DNA from: CAYOEZ01 sp964402955
GTDB taxonomy: Bacteria; Chloroflexota; DTOL01; DAOUCN01
Assembly: GCA_964402955.1 (NCBI GenBank)
Contig: CAYOEZ010000068.1
Location: 1 to 20,493 of the forward strand
DNA length: 20,493 bases
Reading direction: 5' to 3'
The notes beneath the pieces were generated by a model. The model saw only the letters and a list, made by a program, of their open reading frames with translations, was not told the DNA's origin and ran no database searches. Both the position numbers and the translations under genes were made by a program. Of this stretch, positions 7,930 to 16,263 are shown piece after piece; position 1 is the stretch's first letter, and each line of letters starts with the position of its first letter.

Positions 7930-10900
7930 TTGGCGGCTCCTCATCCCTGATGTACAACTGTGTGATCTGCGCCTCGCATTCAGCATCAACAGTGCGCATT
8001 GACGTTGGGGTAGGCCATGACAGCGCTCTCGCTTCTTCGTCAGCGTAGGCCCCTGAGGGCCTCAGCAATGGCGTGTCAGCGCCCGGCGCTCCAAAAGATC
8101 CCCACTTGGTTCTCTCCCACCGTTTCCATTCGCCAGCCCGTTGGTCGAAGACCGCTTGGAATCGTTGAGCTTCCTCCGGATCGACGGCTTGCACACGGGC
8201 CATCAGGATTGAATTGAGGAACGCCACAACTGTGGCAGGGTAAGGATATGGGCTGTTGGCGAGCTCGCGGTTGCCCGCCTGCCGCGCATAGGCCGCCATC
8301 ACCGCGTGCAGGCCGCGTACGATCGCGGGTGGGGAGAACGGCGTTAAACTTGTCGGCTCCACCTGCGCGTACAATCGCTCGTGGTAGCTACGGAACTTCT
8401 CGAAGTGCGATCTGTCGCGCGGCTTGGCCGCACCATACAATGTGACAACCAGACCCGGTTTCTCCCACCACAGCCGCCCCACTCGCCCGGTCACTTGGAT
8501 GTACTGCGACGTCGTCTTCGGTTGGCCCACGACCGACATCAACGACAAGCGGTCTATGTCAATGCCGACCTCCAGTATGTTGGAAGCGAGGCACACATCT
8601 TCGGGATCTCCGCTGCTCGCACAACTGGTCTCCAATCTCTCGATCGCCTGGGGCACTTCTGCGCTTGAAATGCGCCCCGTCAACTCCAAAGGCGCGTCCA
8701 AGTGTCTGAACTGGGCGAAGCCCAGCCCCAAACGGTTTCCAAGTACCTTGAGATAGTCAGGAATGTCGCTCTGGAAGAGCGATAGTGTGGTGCCCAGCTC
8801 CCGGAGGCTGTTGAAGAAGACGAGCAACGTCCACCATGGATCGCGCTCCTCAGGCGAAGGCAGTTGTGCGGCAGCCTGTAGCAGCACTGTGAATACCCGC
8901 ACCTGTACGGTCTGCATGGAGCCCAATCCTGGTGCGTGGACGCCAACGTACATTCTGCCGGGCTGGAGCCGCCCAGCGCCATCGCGGGCATAGCTCGCAA
9001 AAAACGAGTCACTCGCCTCTAGTCCAGGCGGGGGAAATAGAGCCACGTCATTGCGGCCATAGAGGGCGCGTATCTGCGCTGCGTACCGCCGGATAGTCGC
9101 GGTGGAGCTAACGATCTTGGGCGCAACGGGTTCGCCCCCTCTGCGGTCCGTGCACAACTCCTCGATGGCTGGTTCGTACAGGCCCACCATTGAGCCAAGC
9201 GGGCCAGCGATGAGATGAAGCTCATCCTGAATGATCAGGCCCGGCGGCGAACAGAAGCGCTTCCCGTCCATATCCAGTCCGAACAGCGCTCTGGCCTCCG
9301 GGCGCCATGCCAGCATCGCGAACTTGTCGACGGTGCCGATGACTATGGAAGGCCGAAACTCGTAGATGTCCTCGTCTATGACGTACACGGGAATGGAGTC
9401 CCGGAATTCGCAGCGGTTGTCTGGGCACTGATACACAACCGTGTTACCTTGGCGGTGATAACCCACCGCACGGGCAGGGGGTGCCTTCCCCCGGTCCTCG
9501 CTTGGCCGCGGCGGCCCCATCTCTGCACCACACCAAGGGCACCGGCCCAACACAAACGGGTTATCCTCCCTGGAGTGCTCCCTCTCCAGCGCGCCCAGAG
9601 CCTGTACGGCATCTTGCCGCGTGTTAGGCGTGTTTGCTCCACCAACCCATATCCCGATCGAGAAAGGCGTCTCTCCTAGTTCTGAGACGTACTGCTTGCG
9701 CACATGCTCCATGGCGCACGCCAGCCCTGATGCTCGCTGGAACTGCTGGGTCGAGAGCAGGCGCAAGGTGTATCTCATGAGGACATGGACGCCGCAATCC
9801 CCGGTGCCCCGTAGCCGTCTCATGAAGAGCGCAAACGCCGCCAGCCCCAGGTAGGCCTCGGTCTTGCCGCCGCCTGTCGGAAACCAGATCAACTCCACCG
9901 TCTGGCGGTCGGCTGCATCGCCCTCCACGGCAGAACGTACTGCCATGAGGAGAAAGGCAACTTGGAACGGCCGCCACTTTCCGCGCCTTGGGACCGGTTG
10001 CGTTGGGTCCAGATCAGGGTACGGCTCTGTAAAGGCCCATCGCCGCGCTTTCTCGTCATACTTGATGGCTCTGGAGCGAGACCGTGTATGGATTTGCTGC
10101 AGCAGGACGGCATGATTCGCCAGCTCAAATGCCCGCCGTGCCTGCGGATTGCCCTGTAGATATGCGAGCCCTGCTTTCATACGGGCCAGACAACGCTCGC
10201 ACTCGTCAAGATGCCGGGCGGCCGCGCGATGGTGGCGAGATTCAAGCTGTGTCATCTCGATTCGCTTCTTTGCGATCCATGCTGCGTACCTCTCAATCAC
10301 CTCGCTGAGGGCACCGTCGCCGGCGGCGCCAGGAATGATCCCGGCGAGCGTGGCCATTGGCACCTCAAGCTGGCTGCCGTCTTCTCGCCGGATCTCTGGC
10401 GTAATGCTTGCAACCTCGAAGGAAGGCAGACTCTCGGCCGTTAGCTCGCGCACGCGGTTGCTCTGGACCTCCCTCTCCCATCCGGCGGCGCATCCGTGCC
10501 CGGTGGCGAACGTCTCCTCTTGACGGTAGAGTAACGCCAGCGACTCCTCCTCGCCAAACTCGCCGGTGTCCTGTCCTGGCGCAGAAGCCCGCTGGCTGGG
10601 ATAGGGCAGGATGGCAGCATCACCCGCAGAGGATTCCACTCTCACCTTGAAAAAGGCCTGGAATACGCAGGCTTCGTCAAATGGCTCCCGCGCCAGAGTC
10701 CGGTTCACAAGGCAGACGGTCAAGAGCCTCTGGCCACGGATGCCGGCATATGGGCGTGAGAAAACCTCGATCCTCAGATCAAGACCCTCTTTGTTCTCTG
10801 CCCTGCCCTGTGTTCCCTTGACTTTCCGGCTGGATGGGGAACACAAGCCGTCGCCGGAGAACTCTTCAACAATCGCCACCGGGCGCCGCAACCACCACTG

Positions 10901-11449
10901 GCGGTTCTTGCCCTCCACCTGTACTTCCAGGCGATCGTAGCGGCCGCATGATGCGTCCACCACCATATTCGCCCCTGGAGGTAGGCTGGCCAGAAAACTG
11001 ATCCCCATGCTGGACGGGCGGAAGGTGTTGTTGGCTGCCATGTCAAACTCATCTGAGCCGGCGTCATCAGGCAGATTCTCACGTGCCTTTTCCATCTTCT
11101 GCCTTTCCGCCTCTGCCAGCACTTCTCTATCCTGCCCCGGCGCCAATGCTGCATCCGGCTCCTCAACGACGGTCTGCCCGGTGGCCGCCAAGCCAGCGTC
11201 GCTGGCAGTATCGCCAGCCATAGTAGCAAATGGATAGAGAACACCGATGCCGTACCGGCGGGTGGGCGGATCGCGCTGCAGAATCTCTTCTCCTGATCCC
11301 TTCTGCCGCCAGCGTTTGTAGGACTCAGTCGCTTCGCCGAACGTCACCCCCTGGCTGCAATCGAGCTCCTCCCCGGTCGGGGCCGGCCCCACAAGCTCTT
11401 CGCACAGCGCTCGCACCATCTGTTTCCGGTTCGCGATGTGGTCTACCAT
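7922..11449 (-). CDS. drmA: DrmA, SF2-like DISARM helicase
   Basis: This 1175-residue protein is in the size range of DrmA helicases. The N-terminal 500 residues or so have no motif I can name, apart from an Ala/Glu-rich stretch around residues 85-125. The helicase core follows: Walker A WFPTGGGKTEAY (K about 529), a four-Cys zinc-like element (CPWCGAEM ... CPDNRCEF, around 650-695), motif II QDELH (about 742), motif III SSTATIRR, and the C-terminal domain with SNILEVGIDIDRLS (about 955) and motif VI TGRVGR (about 985). These fit an SF2 ATPase that couples NTP hydrolysis to DNA movement. DrmA with DrmB is the DISARM core. The gene follows the SF1 helicase after 23 bases, with a purine-rich GGAAGGGG before its ATG. 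No frameshift is seen. Confidence 0.93.
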   Translation of the reverse strand: MVDHIANRKQMVRALCEELVGPAPTGEELDCSQGVTFGEATESYKRWRQKGSGEEILQRDPPTRRYGIGVLYPFATMAGDTASDAGLAATGQTVVEEPDAALAPGQDREVLAEAERQKMEKARENLPDDAGSDEFDMAANNTFRPSSMGISFLASLPPGANMVVDASCGRYDRLEVQVEGKNRQWWLRRPVAIVEEFSGDGLCSPSSRKVKGTQGRAENKEGLDLRIEVFSRPYAGIRGQRLLTVCLVNRTLAREPFDEACVFQAFFKVRVESSAGDAAILPYPSQRASAPGQDTGEFGEEESLALLYRQEETFATGHGCAAGWEREVQSNRVRELTAESLPSFEVASITPEIRREDGSQLEVPMATLAGIIPGAAGDGALSEVIERYAAWIAKKRIEMTQLESRHHRAAARHLDECERCLARMKAGLAYLQGNPQARRAFELANHAVLLQQIHTRSRSRAIKYDEKARRWAFTEPYPDLDPTQPVPRRGKWRPFQVAFLLMAVRSAVEGDAADRQTVELIWFPTGGGKTEAYLGLAAFALFMRRLRGTGDCGVHVLMRYTLRLLSTQQFQRASGLACAMEHVRKQYVSELGETPFSIGIWVGGANTPNTRQDAVQALGALEREHSREDNPFVLGRCPWCGAEMGPPRPSEDRGKAPPARAVGYHRQGNTVVYQCPDNRCEFRDSIPVYVIDEDIYEFRPSIVIGTVDKFAMLAWRPEARALFGLDMDGKRFCSPPGLIIQDELHLIAGPLGSMVGLYEPAIEELCTDRRGGEPVAPKIVSSTATIRRYAAQIRALYGRNDVALFPPPGLEASDSFFASYARDGAGRLQPGRMYVGVHAPGLGSMQTVQVRVFTVLLQAAAQLPSPEERDPWWTLLVFFNSLRELGTTLSLFQSDIPDYLKVLGNRLGLGFAQFRHLDAPLELTGRISSAEVPQAIERLETSCASSGDPEDVCLASNILEVGIDIDRLSLMSVVGQPKTTSQYIQVTGRVGRLWWEKPGLVVTLYGAAKPRDRSHFEKFRSYHERLYAQVEPTSLTPFSPPAIVRGLHAVMAAYARQAGNRELANSPYPYPATVVAFLNSILMARVQAVDPEEAQRFQAVFDQRAGEWKRWERTKWGSFGAPGADTPLLRPSGAYADEEARALSWPTPTSMRTVDAECEAQITQLYIRDEEPPNA
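7937..7942 (-). promoter_or_regulatory. Shine-Dalgarno site fixing the drmB start
   Basis: On the minus strand GAGGAG lies seven bases before the ATG at 7929, inside the last codons of drmA. It decides the drmB start and shows translational coupling. Confidence 0.7.
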
Positions 11450-11472
11450 TCGCCCCCCTTCCTCTATGCCTG

Positions 11473-12786
11473 CTACTGCCGCGCCGGACCATGTAACAGG
11501 ACTTCCCGCATTTCCTGCCTTACACGTTCATCCACAATGATGGCCAGCCGGTGCAGAGCGCGTGAGATCGCCACATAGAACAGCGATTCCGCATCACCGC
11601 CGGTAATGCTATTGGCGTCCGTTACCACGACCGCAGGGGACTCCATCCCCTTGAACGCCCTGATGGAGACATAGCGCACCTGGCCGGGAACGCCTTGACC
11701 AAGCGGGCTCAATCTCCCTCTCCACTCGCTCGCCTCCAGAGCAGCCGCCGCACATTCGCTGCCAGCTCGAGGAGAGAGTACGATAATCTCATGCCCGGCA
11801 AACCCCTCGGCAAGGAAGCCGTCCAGCACTTTCGCCAAGTGCGCTAACTCCTCAGGGCGACTCCGGTAGTGATACACAGTCGGCTCAACGCCGTCATCAG
11901 GCCGCAGCACTCTGCTGTAGTCTGGTGCCAACCCTCCCAGAAGATTCATCAGCGCGGCAATGCGCGGCACGTTCCTGCAGTTGACCCGCAATGAGTACAC
12001 GGGCGCGCTGCCACCACGATCTCGGAGCACCTGCTGTAAGGAGAGGTTGGCGGCACCATAGACCGCTTGTTTTTCGAAGTCTCCAAATAGACGCCAGCGG
12101 CCTGCAGCAAGGCCGCCACGCACGCTCAGATCCAGGAAGTCAAGATACTCGCTGCGCAGGATGTCGGGCGCCTCATCAAGGACGATCTCGTCATAGACGT
12201 ATTCGCCTGTTTCGTCCGCCAGCAACGCATCCGTAGCCAGGCCAGGTAACGTTGTCTCCCAGAATACTGGGTCTTGCCCTGCCGCCGGAACAGGCGGATA
12301 GGCGGCGACTGCCATCATGTGGCCGTGCAGCGTCGAGGTGGTCACTTCTGGCCGCAGGCCTCCAGTTTGCTCTGCCAGCCACTGCCCAAGCAACCGGTTG
12401 TAGCAGACAAACAGGACCCGTCTTCTGGTGGCCCGGCTTCGCCGCGCCGCCTCGATGGCCAGCAGCGTTTTCCCAGTTCCCGCCGGGCCCGCAAAGACGA
12501 CACGCGGGTTGGCCTCCATCGCATCAAGGGCAATGTACTGCTCTTCCGTGTAGCGCTTCACCTCCGTGCTCAACCTAGCAGCATGTGCTCGCGGGGGTTC
12601 AAAAAACTCGAAGTCAGGCCGGAGTACCTGCACAATCTCGCCGCACTGCTCCTGCGTGGGCTCGCTGGACGCTGGACGGAACCACTTGGCATCGGGCCGC
12701 CCCGCAACAAATGCACGGGCTTCTGCCAGAACACCAAGCACAAGTTGGCTGATCGGGCACCGGCTGAAATCGCGCCCGTCAATCAC
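11473..12786 (-). CDS. UvrD-like SF1 helicase, part of a split NERD-helicase
   Basis: This 437-residue ORF opens at a GTG directly after the TAG that ends the NERD ORF, in the same frame and without a Shine-Dalgarno site. SF1A motifs are clear: Walker A AGPAGTGKT (99-107), motif II LDEAPD (203-208, where most relatives have DEAQD), motif IV-like LRVNCRNVPR, motif V IRAFKGMESP and motif VI YVAISRA. It resembles compact UvrD/Rep-like helicases that carry an N-terminal NERD nuclease domain in one chain, so the GTG may be an annotation start of the 3' half of one broken gene. It would unwind DNA for the nuclease part. Whether it is translated depends on reinitiation or readthrough at the TAG. The family is secure; independent expression is not. 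Confidence 0.82.
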   Translation of the reverse strand: MIDGRDFSRCPISQLVLGVLAEARAFVAGRPDAKWFRPASSEPTQEQCGEIVQVLRPDFEFFEPPRAHAARLSTEVKRYTEEQYIALDAMEANPRVVFAGPAGTGKTLLAIEAARRSRATRRRVLFVCYNRLLGQWLAEQTGGLRPEVTTSTLHGHMMAVAAYPPVPAAGQDPVFWETTLPGLATDALLADETGEYVYDEIVLDEAPDILRSEYLDFLDLSVRGGLAAGRWRLFGDFEKQAVYGAANLSLQQVLRDRGGSAPVYSLRVNCRNVPRIAALMNLLGGLAPDYSRVLRPDDGVEPTVYHYRSRPEELAHLAKVLDGFLAEGFAGHEIIVLSPRAGSECAAAALEASEWRGRLSPLGQGVPGQVRYVSIRAFKGMESPAVVVTDANSITGGDAESLFYVAISRALHRLAIIVDERVRQEMREVLLHGPARQ

Positions 12787-12789
12787 CTA
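12787..12789 (-). other. in-frame TAG separating NERD and helicase frames
   Basis: Reading the minus strand, codons run CAC CCC TGG TAG GTG ATT GAC with no frame change, and the frame stays open for 143 codons before the TAG and 437 after it. No Shine-Dalgarno site precedes the GTG. TAG is also the ordinary stop of several other genes here (for example at 948-950, 7922-7924 and 19863-19865), so general recoding is unlikely. Confidence 0.8.
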
Positions 12790-13218
12790 CCAGGGGTGCC
12801 ATTCGGCAGACTCTGTACTGAACCGGACGTAAGGAAACAGCACCGCGCTCCAGAACAGCACACAGCTAAGTTCGGGCCGGAGCTCCTTAAGCTTCACTCT
12901 GATGCTGTGCATACCCTCGGCAGCTTGCCGGAAGGGACTCTTGAGCTCTGGCGCCTGGCCCGTCCCATAGTACCACTGCCCGTTTTCGCAACGGATCTGG
13001 CGGTGCGCTTTCACTTCCAGCACCAGCACACCCATTCTGGGCACAAGTATCAGGAAATCTATCTCACCGGAGATCTGCCTGCGGTGCTCGGCAATGTCCA
13101 GCGAATGCAGAACAATCCATCCCGCCGTGTGCGGATCCGCTTTCAGGCGCTCGAATAACTCCCGCTCGCCCGGGCTCGGGCATCCAGTGTAAACCGCAGG
13201 TGGAATCATTCTTGCCAT
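12787..13218 (-). CDS. NERD-domain nuclease, N-terminal part of split NERD-helicase
   Basis: This 143-residue protein is essentially a NERD (nuclease-related) domain with the PD-(D/E)XK active-site pattern: GEIDFLILVP (D54), VLVLEVKAH (E68, K70) and a later PFRQA (Q98). E19 in the early helix may also contribute. NERD domains are predicted DNA endonucleases, commonly fused to SF1 helicases. The last residues are EWHPW, then TAG, then the helicase frame continues without shift (V-I-D-G-R-D-F). The start lies 2 bp after the DrmE-like stop, with a GGGGTGG-type site upstream. A second ATG three codons in (MARM) could also serve. A single C-to-T change turning CAG (Gln) into TAG would explain the split. 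Confidence 0.8.
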   Translation of the reverse strand: MARMIPPAVYTGCPSPGERELFERLKADPHTAGWIVLHSLDIAEHRRQISGEIDFLILVPRMGVLVLEVKAHRQIRCENGQWYYGTGQAPELKSPFRQAAEGMHSIRVKLKELRPELSCVLFWSAVLFPYVRFSTESAEWHPW

Positions 13219-13220
13219 GG

Positions 13221-14768
13221 CTACACCACCCCAGTCCCAAACGGGAGATATAGATGGTGTAGCGGCACCATCTCTACCGAGGCAGCAACACCCTCAATAC
13301 GGAAGGCAGTCAGGCTAACGGCGCTCGTCCCAGGCAAAGCAATGTCCAGCCTCCCATAGCGCTCCAGTTTCCGGAGATCCGCTCTAGCCAACTCCTTGAA
13401 CAAGCGCCTGCGGATGAGCATGCCCGCCTTCATATGCGCATGCGTGATGAACTCCATTTGACGCCAGTATTCGTCGGCTGCCGCTTCGAGGCCTGTGATA
13501 CGCATGATAGTCTGGAAATCCGCCCTCGTCTCGGTATGGATGTTCCTCGCCCACATCCAGTTCTTGACGTTCTGTTCATAGGCGCGCTGGCAACCTTCAG
13601 CGGCAAGAAGGCGGCATGTGTTCGCAAGGCCCCTCTGCTCCACTACCGCTCGCAGTTTCGCCTTCCACGTGCGCTGGTACGTTCTGGCCTCGCTTGACCG
13701 GTCGCCCATGATCTCGTCGGCCACAGGGACAATATAGTCGCCGCCGCCAGCGGTCCTGAGCAGTATGTAGGTTCCCGGCTCGACATCACCTACCTTGACG
13801 CGCTTCACCCGGTGTTGGTCGTCCTCGTTAAGGTCGAGAGAGAGTACGCTGGCCTTCTCATCGGTCTCCAGAAACACAGCCATGCCCCCAGCCAAGTAGT
13901 AGCCTTGCGCCTCGACCGCGTCTTCCCCGCCTTCGTCCGTCCCCCCGTGGCCGAGTTGCGCAACAGCTTGGGCCAGGTTGGCAACAGGTATCATGTCTTC
14001 AGGCCCCAGCACATCGCCCTCGCCAGCCTCCTCGTCCTCATGCACAGCCGTGGTTGTTTCCGCCTTGGGCTGCTTAGGCAAGAGCGATTTCTCGAACAAC
14101 TGGTGCGCCTCCCACCGGTCTCGAAACCAGCTATAGTTGACGACGTCAATCCGGAGTGCTCGTGGAGCGCTGAAGATGTCCTCAGGGAACCACCGCGGGG
14201 GCCCAACAACGACAAGCTGATGAAGGCACCTGCTGCCCCTAACCGAGGCTGGTGCCAGTACCTCAACACCTTTCAGTTTCTGTTGTCCAGCCATCGCCTC
14301 TTCAGCCAGAGGGAGCAGCTTGGTGTCTTTGACAAGAACGGCCCGATCCCCCGCGGACGCAGGCACAAGAACATCGGCTGTTTTGTCCAATAGAGGACTT
14401 TCGCCGCTCTGGCCAACGGATTCCAGCCAATCAAGCAGCGTATGAGCGTGGGCCGCGTCAACCTGAGTGAACAGGTCTGCGAAATCGTGCAGTTGTGGCC
14501 GCAGCCGCTCCACTGCCTCACAGCACATGTCGAGTTGTTGGTCCGCGGATAGTGGGGTGGCACACATCCGGAACCGGTACATACGTGCCGGTCGTAGGAA
14601 GGCCTGCCACTGTTCATCGTCGCGCAGGTCCCCGAGTTCGTGCTCCAGTTTGGCAAGACCGGTGCAGTAGGCCCTCAGTGCTGGGTGAACAACAGCGTGG
14701 TAACGAATCCGCACCCCCGCCCCGCAGGTGTACACTTGGTCTGCGCCCGCAAGAGAGAAGGCCTTCAC
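13221..14768 (-). CDS. probable DrmE C-terminal half (DISARM class 2)
   Basis: The start is the GTG at 14768, preceded at seven bases by a perfect AGGAGG and overlapping the upstream stop as GTGA. A longer frame from 14837 lacks such a site. The protein is 515 residues and largely helical, with an acidic linker around residue 255 (EDEEAGEGDVLGPEDM). A possible small beta domain follows (AVFLETDEKASVLSLDLNED ... VKVGDVEPGTYILLR), then a Trp-rich helical region (WMWARNIHTETRADFQTIM). No catalytic motif is recognisable. Its position directly before the nuclease/helicase and drmA, together with the size and the coupled upstream partner, suggests DrmE, the class 2 DISARM component of unknown biochemical function. 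This is inference from context and weak resemblance. Confidence 0.5.
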   Translation of the reverse strand: MKAFSLAGADQVYTCGAGVRIRYHAVVHPALRAYCTGLAKLEHELGDLRDDEQWQAFLRPARMYRFRMCATPLSADQQLDMCCEAVERLRPQLHDFADLFTQVDAAHAHTLLDWLESVGQSGESPLLDKTADVLVPASAGDRAVLVKDTKLLPLAEEAMAGQQKLKGVEVLAPASVRGSRCLHQLVVVGPPRWFPEDIFSAPRALRIDVVNYSWFRDRWEAHQLFEKSLLPKQPKAETTTAVHEDEEAGEGDVLGPEDMIPVANLAQAVAQLGHGGTDEGGEDAVEAQGYYLAGGMAVFLETDEKASVLSLDLNEDDQHRVKRVKVGDVEPGTYILLRTAGGGDYIVPVADEIMGDRSSEARTYQRTWKAKLRAVVEQRGLANTCRLLAAEGCQRAYEQNVKNWMWARNIHTETRADFQTIMRITGLEAAADEYWRQMEFITHAHMKAGMLIRRRLFKELARADLRKLERYGRLDIALPGTSAVSLTAFRIEGVAASVEMVPLHHLYLPFGTGVV

Positions 14769-15856
14769 CGGAGTTCCTCCTCGAAAACCATCACTTCCAG
14801 CCCAGCTGGCACGGGTGGCAATCCCTTCTCTGTCCACTCGTCGCCCGTTCTCCTCTCCACACAGTTCTGGCTAAGCTCCCTCACCGCTTCACAGAATGTG
14901 GGCGACGTTCTGTCAAGGACCACCATGCAATGGGGGTTAGGCCATCTGCTGTGCCACTTTATGTATGCCCTACTTCCATCGAAGACGACTACTGCTGGCT
15001 CTTCTTTATGCGCGAGAGTCTTGCTGGCTTTTGAACTTACCGGAACGACCTCTGACCTGCAGCCCTCCGAGGGGGACAGGAACAGCCGGACGCGCAGGAT
15101 ATCCTGCAATGTCCCTGAGGAGACGTCCGCGTCCTTCGCGCAAAAGCCAATATGTGTTAGTGCGATCTCATCACGTAGTACCTTCGATTCACCGATCAGT
15201 ATGCAATCTACGCATCGTTCCATGCTAAATATGCGCGCGTCTGGCCCACCGAGAAGGGCACCTAAGAGCTGGCGTGTCGAAATCTGTTGTCCCTGCTGGT
15301 GTGCGGGGAGTGCCACAGAATCCTTTGCCAAAATCTGAATGTTCGCCCATTGGTCCACAGGAACCACGTACTTGAGGCCACCAGAGGTCCCTTTTTCGGT
15401 CTGCACTCTCGCTATCAGTTTCCCGTCTTCCTGTTCACATCCCAAGAACACTCCTTTGTAGTGACGATTGCTGCCCCAGTACATTACCGGTGTGCCGCAC
15501 GGCAAGGAGCTAATCATCTGCAAGTGCTGCATGACATTTGCTGGTCTGAAGGCAGAAGATGCGCGAGCCAGGATTGTGCCAACACAGAGGAAGACGGCAG
15601 CATAGGCTCGTGTAGGTACAGCAACTGCTGCCACAGAGCGCTGCCCTGCCTCTCTTCCTGTGCCTACCAGCGCTCCCAGCTTGATGAGGAATTGAGCCCA
15701 TTCCGGCAAGGGACGCCAGTCGTCATTGCCAACGCCAGACTGGTAACGCAGGCCATCACAGACGCGCGTGACCGATGTGGGGCCACTAGGCGGCCGCGCG
15801 TTAGCGGTCCGGTGTCGTGGATTCTGGGGAATCGTGGGAATGGCCGGACCGGGCAT
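14765..15856 (-). CDS. probable DrmE N-terminal half, first gene of operon
   Basis: This 363-residue protein starts at an ATG with AGGAGA eight bases upstream (15865-15870) and opens the operon. The N-terminal 45 residues are Pro/Arg-rich. A hydrophobic stretch follows (VAAVAVPTRAYAAVFLCVGTILA, about 74-96). It is interrupted by Pro, Arg and Tyr, so more likely a buried helix-strand unit than a membrane span. The C-terminal part (EPAVVVFDGSRAYIKW, CMVVLDRTSP, PAGLEVMVFEEE) looks like an alpha/beta nucleotide-binding-like core, but no Walker or nuclease motif is seen. Together with the next gene it gives about 878 residues, about the size I would expect for one full DrmE. I infer a split DrmE. 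The alternative is an unrelated class-specific protein. Confidence 0.45.
   Translation of the reverse strand: MPGPAIPTIPQNPRHRTANARPPSGPTSVTRVCDGLRYQSGVGNDDWRPLPEWAQFLIKLGALVGTGREAGQRSVAAVAVPTRAYAAVFLCVGTILARASSAFRPANVMQHLQMISSLPCGTPVMYWGSNRHYKGVFLGCEQEDGKLIARVQTEKGTSGGLKYVVPVDQWANIQILAKDSVALPAHQQGQQISTRQLLGALLGGPDARIFSMERCVDCILIGESKVLRDEIALTHIGFCAKDADVSSGTLQDILRVRLFLSPSEGCRSEVVPVSSKASKTLAHKEEPAVVVFDGSRAYIKWHSRWPNPHCMVVLDRTSPTFCEAVRELSQNCVERRTGDEWTEKGLPPVPAGLEVMVFEEELR
14776..14781 (-). promoter_or_regulatory. Shine-Dalgarno site fixing the second DrmE-like start
   Basis: A perfect AGGAGG on the minus strand lies seven bases before the GTG at 14768, within the last codons of the upstream gene. 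It argues for two separately initiated proteins rather than a frameshift error. Confidence 0.75.
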
Positions 15857-15975
15857 GTGAGTTCTCTCCTCGGTCTCGCCTCTATCGTGCGTCGGAACCT
15901 ACCGCTAAAAGGCCTACTGTGAGTGAAGTCTAAACATGTTTGGCTTTGCCACTAGAAGAAGATATGTGTTATGAC

Positions 15976-15991
15976 GTGGTTTCCCAACCAC
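15976..15991. repeat. 6-bp inverted repeat in operon leader
   Basis: GTGGTT, four bases (TCCC), then AACCAC. It lies in the predicted 5' leader of the DISARM-like operon. It has no T-run, so it is not a terminator. It may be a regulator site or a leader hairpin. Confidence 0.4.
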
Positions 15992-16022
15992 TATCTGCAC
16001 ATGGGGTCAGTCTTGCCACAAT

Positions 16023-16051
16023 AGTATAGCATATGCTGTGGTATGGTACAA
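16023..16051 (-). promoter_or_regulatory. predicted sigma70-type promoter of the DISARM-like operon
   Basis: On the minus strand, TTGTAC (16046-16051) and TATACT (16023-16028) are separated by exactly 17 bp. A 10-bp perfect palindrome AGCATATGCT (16028-16037) sits between the two hexamers and touches the -10 box, a position where a repressor would block transcription. Transcription would start near 16016, giving a leader of about 160 bases before the ATG at 15856. No better promoter was seen in the gap. Confidence 0.6.
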
Positions 16052-16263
16052 GGAAGCCACGAATATCCAGGAGTATCGTTTCCAGGCAATAGCGGCTTGC
16101 GATGTCTCCGAACGTCGCCATACGGAGGCTAGAACAGTGAGAAACGCCGAAGTCGATAGAGGGCCTAGAGCCAATAGCGACATTCCTGCGAAGGTCGAGC
16201 TTGGCTGTGTGGGCTGGAGGAATTCGCTCGATTCAGTTTGACATACTCGAGCTTTCGACCAAA

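Larger units (their letters stand above)
15857..16263. other. gap upstream of operon: promoter, leader, no gene
   Basis: This stretch of about 410 bp holds the operon promoter, its leader with a small inverted repeat, and beyond that about 210 bp with no recognisable feature. A 67-codon plus-strand ORF at 16038-16241 has no ribosome site and no family resemblance, so it is not called. Before the IS inserted, the divergent intergenic region was about 640 bp. Confidence 0.5.

Noticed and set aside
12787..12789. General amber recoding of the organism
   Set aside because: TAG ends several other genes here at natural positions, including the DrmA, DrmB and large right-hand proteins, so only local readthrough or mutation remains likely.
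12274..13158. Plus-strand open frame of 294 codons opposite the NERD and helicase genes
   Set aside because: The minus strand there carries clear NERD active-site and SF1 helicase motifs. The plus-strand translation is Arg/Pro/His-rich with no motif or ribosome site, a shadow of a GC-leaning gene.
13812..14393. Plus-strand open frame of 193 codons opposite the DrmE-like gene
   Set aside because: The minus frame has the operon context and a perfect ribosome site. This one has neither.
14769..14837. Longer N-terminus for the second DrmE-like protein (23 extra codons)
   Set aside because: The GTG at 14768 has AGGAGG at seven bases and a GTGA junction. The longer form overlaps the upstream gene by 73 bp without a ribosome site.
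15287..15922. Plus-strand open frame of 211 codons opposite the first operon gene
   Set aside because: The opposite strand has a promoter, AGGAGA and a coupled downstream gene, while this translation is compositionally odd and lacks a start signal.
16038..16241. 67-codon plus-strand ORF upstream of the IS
   Set aside because: It starts within the predicted operon promoter, has no ribosome site and no recognisable content.
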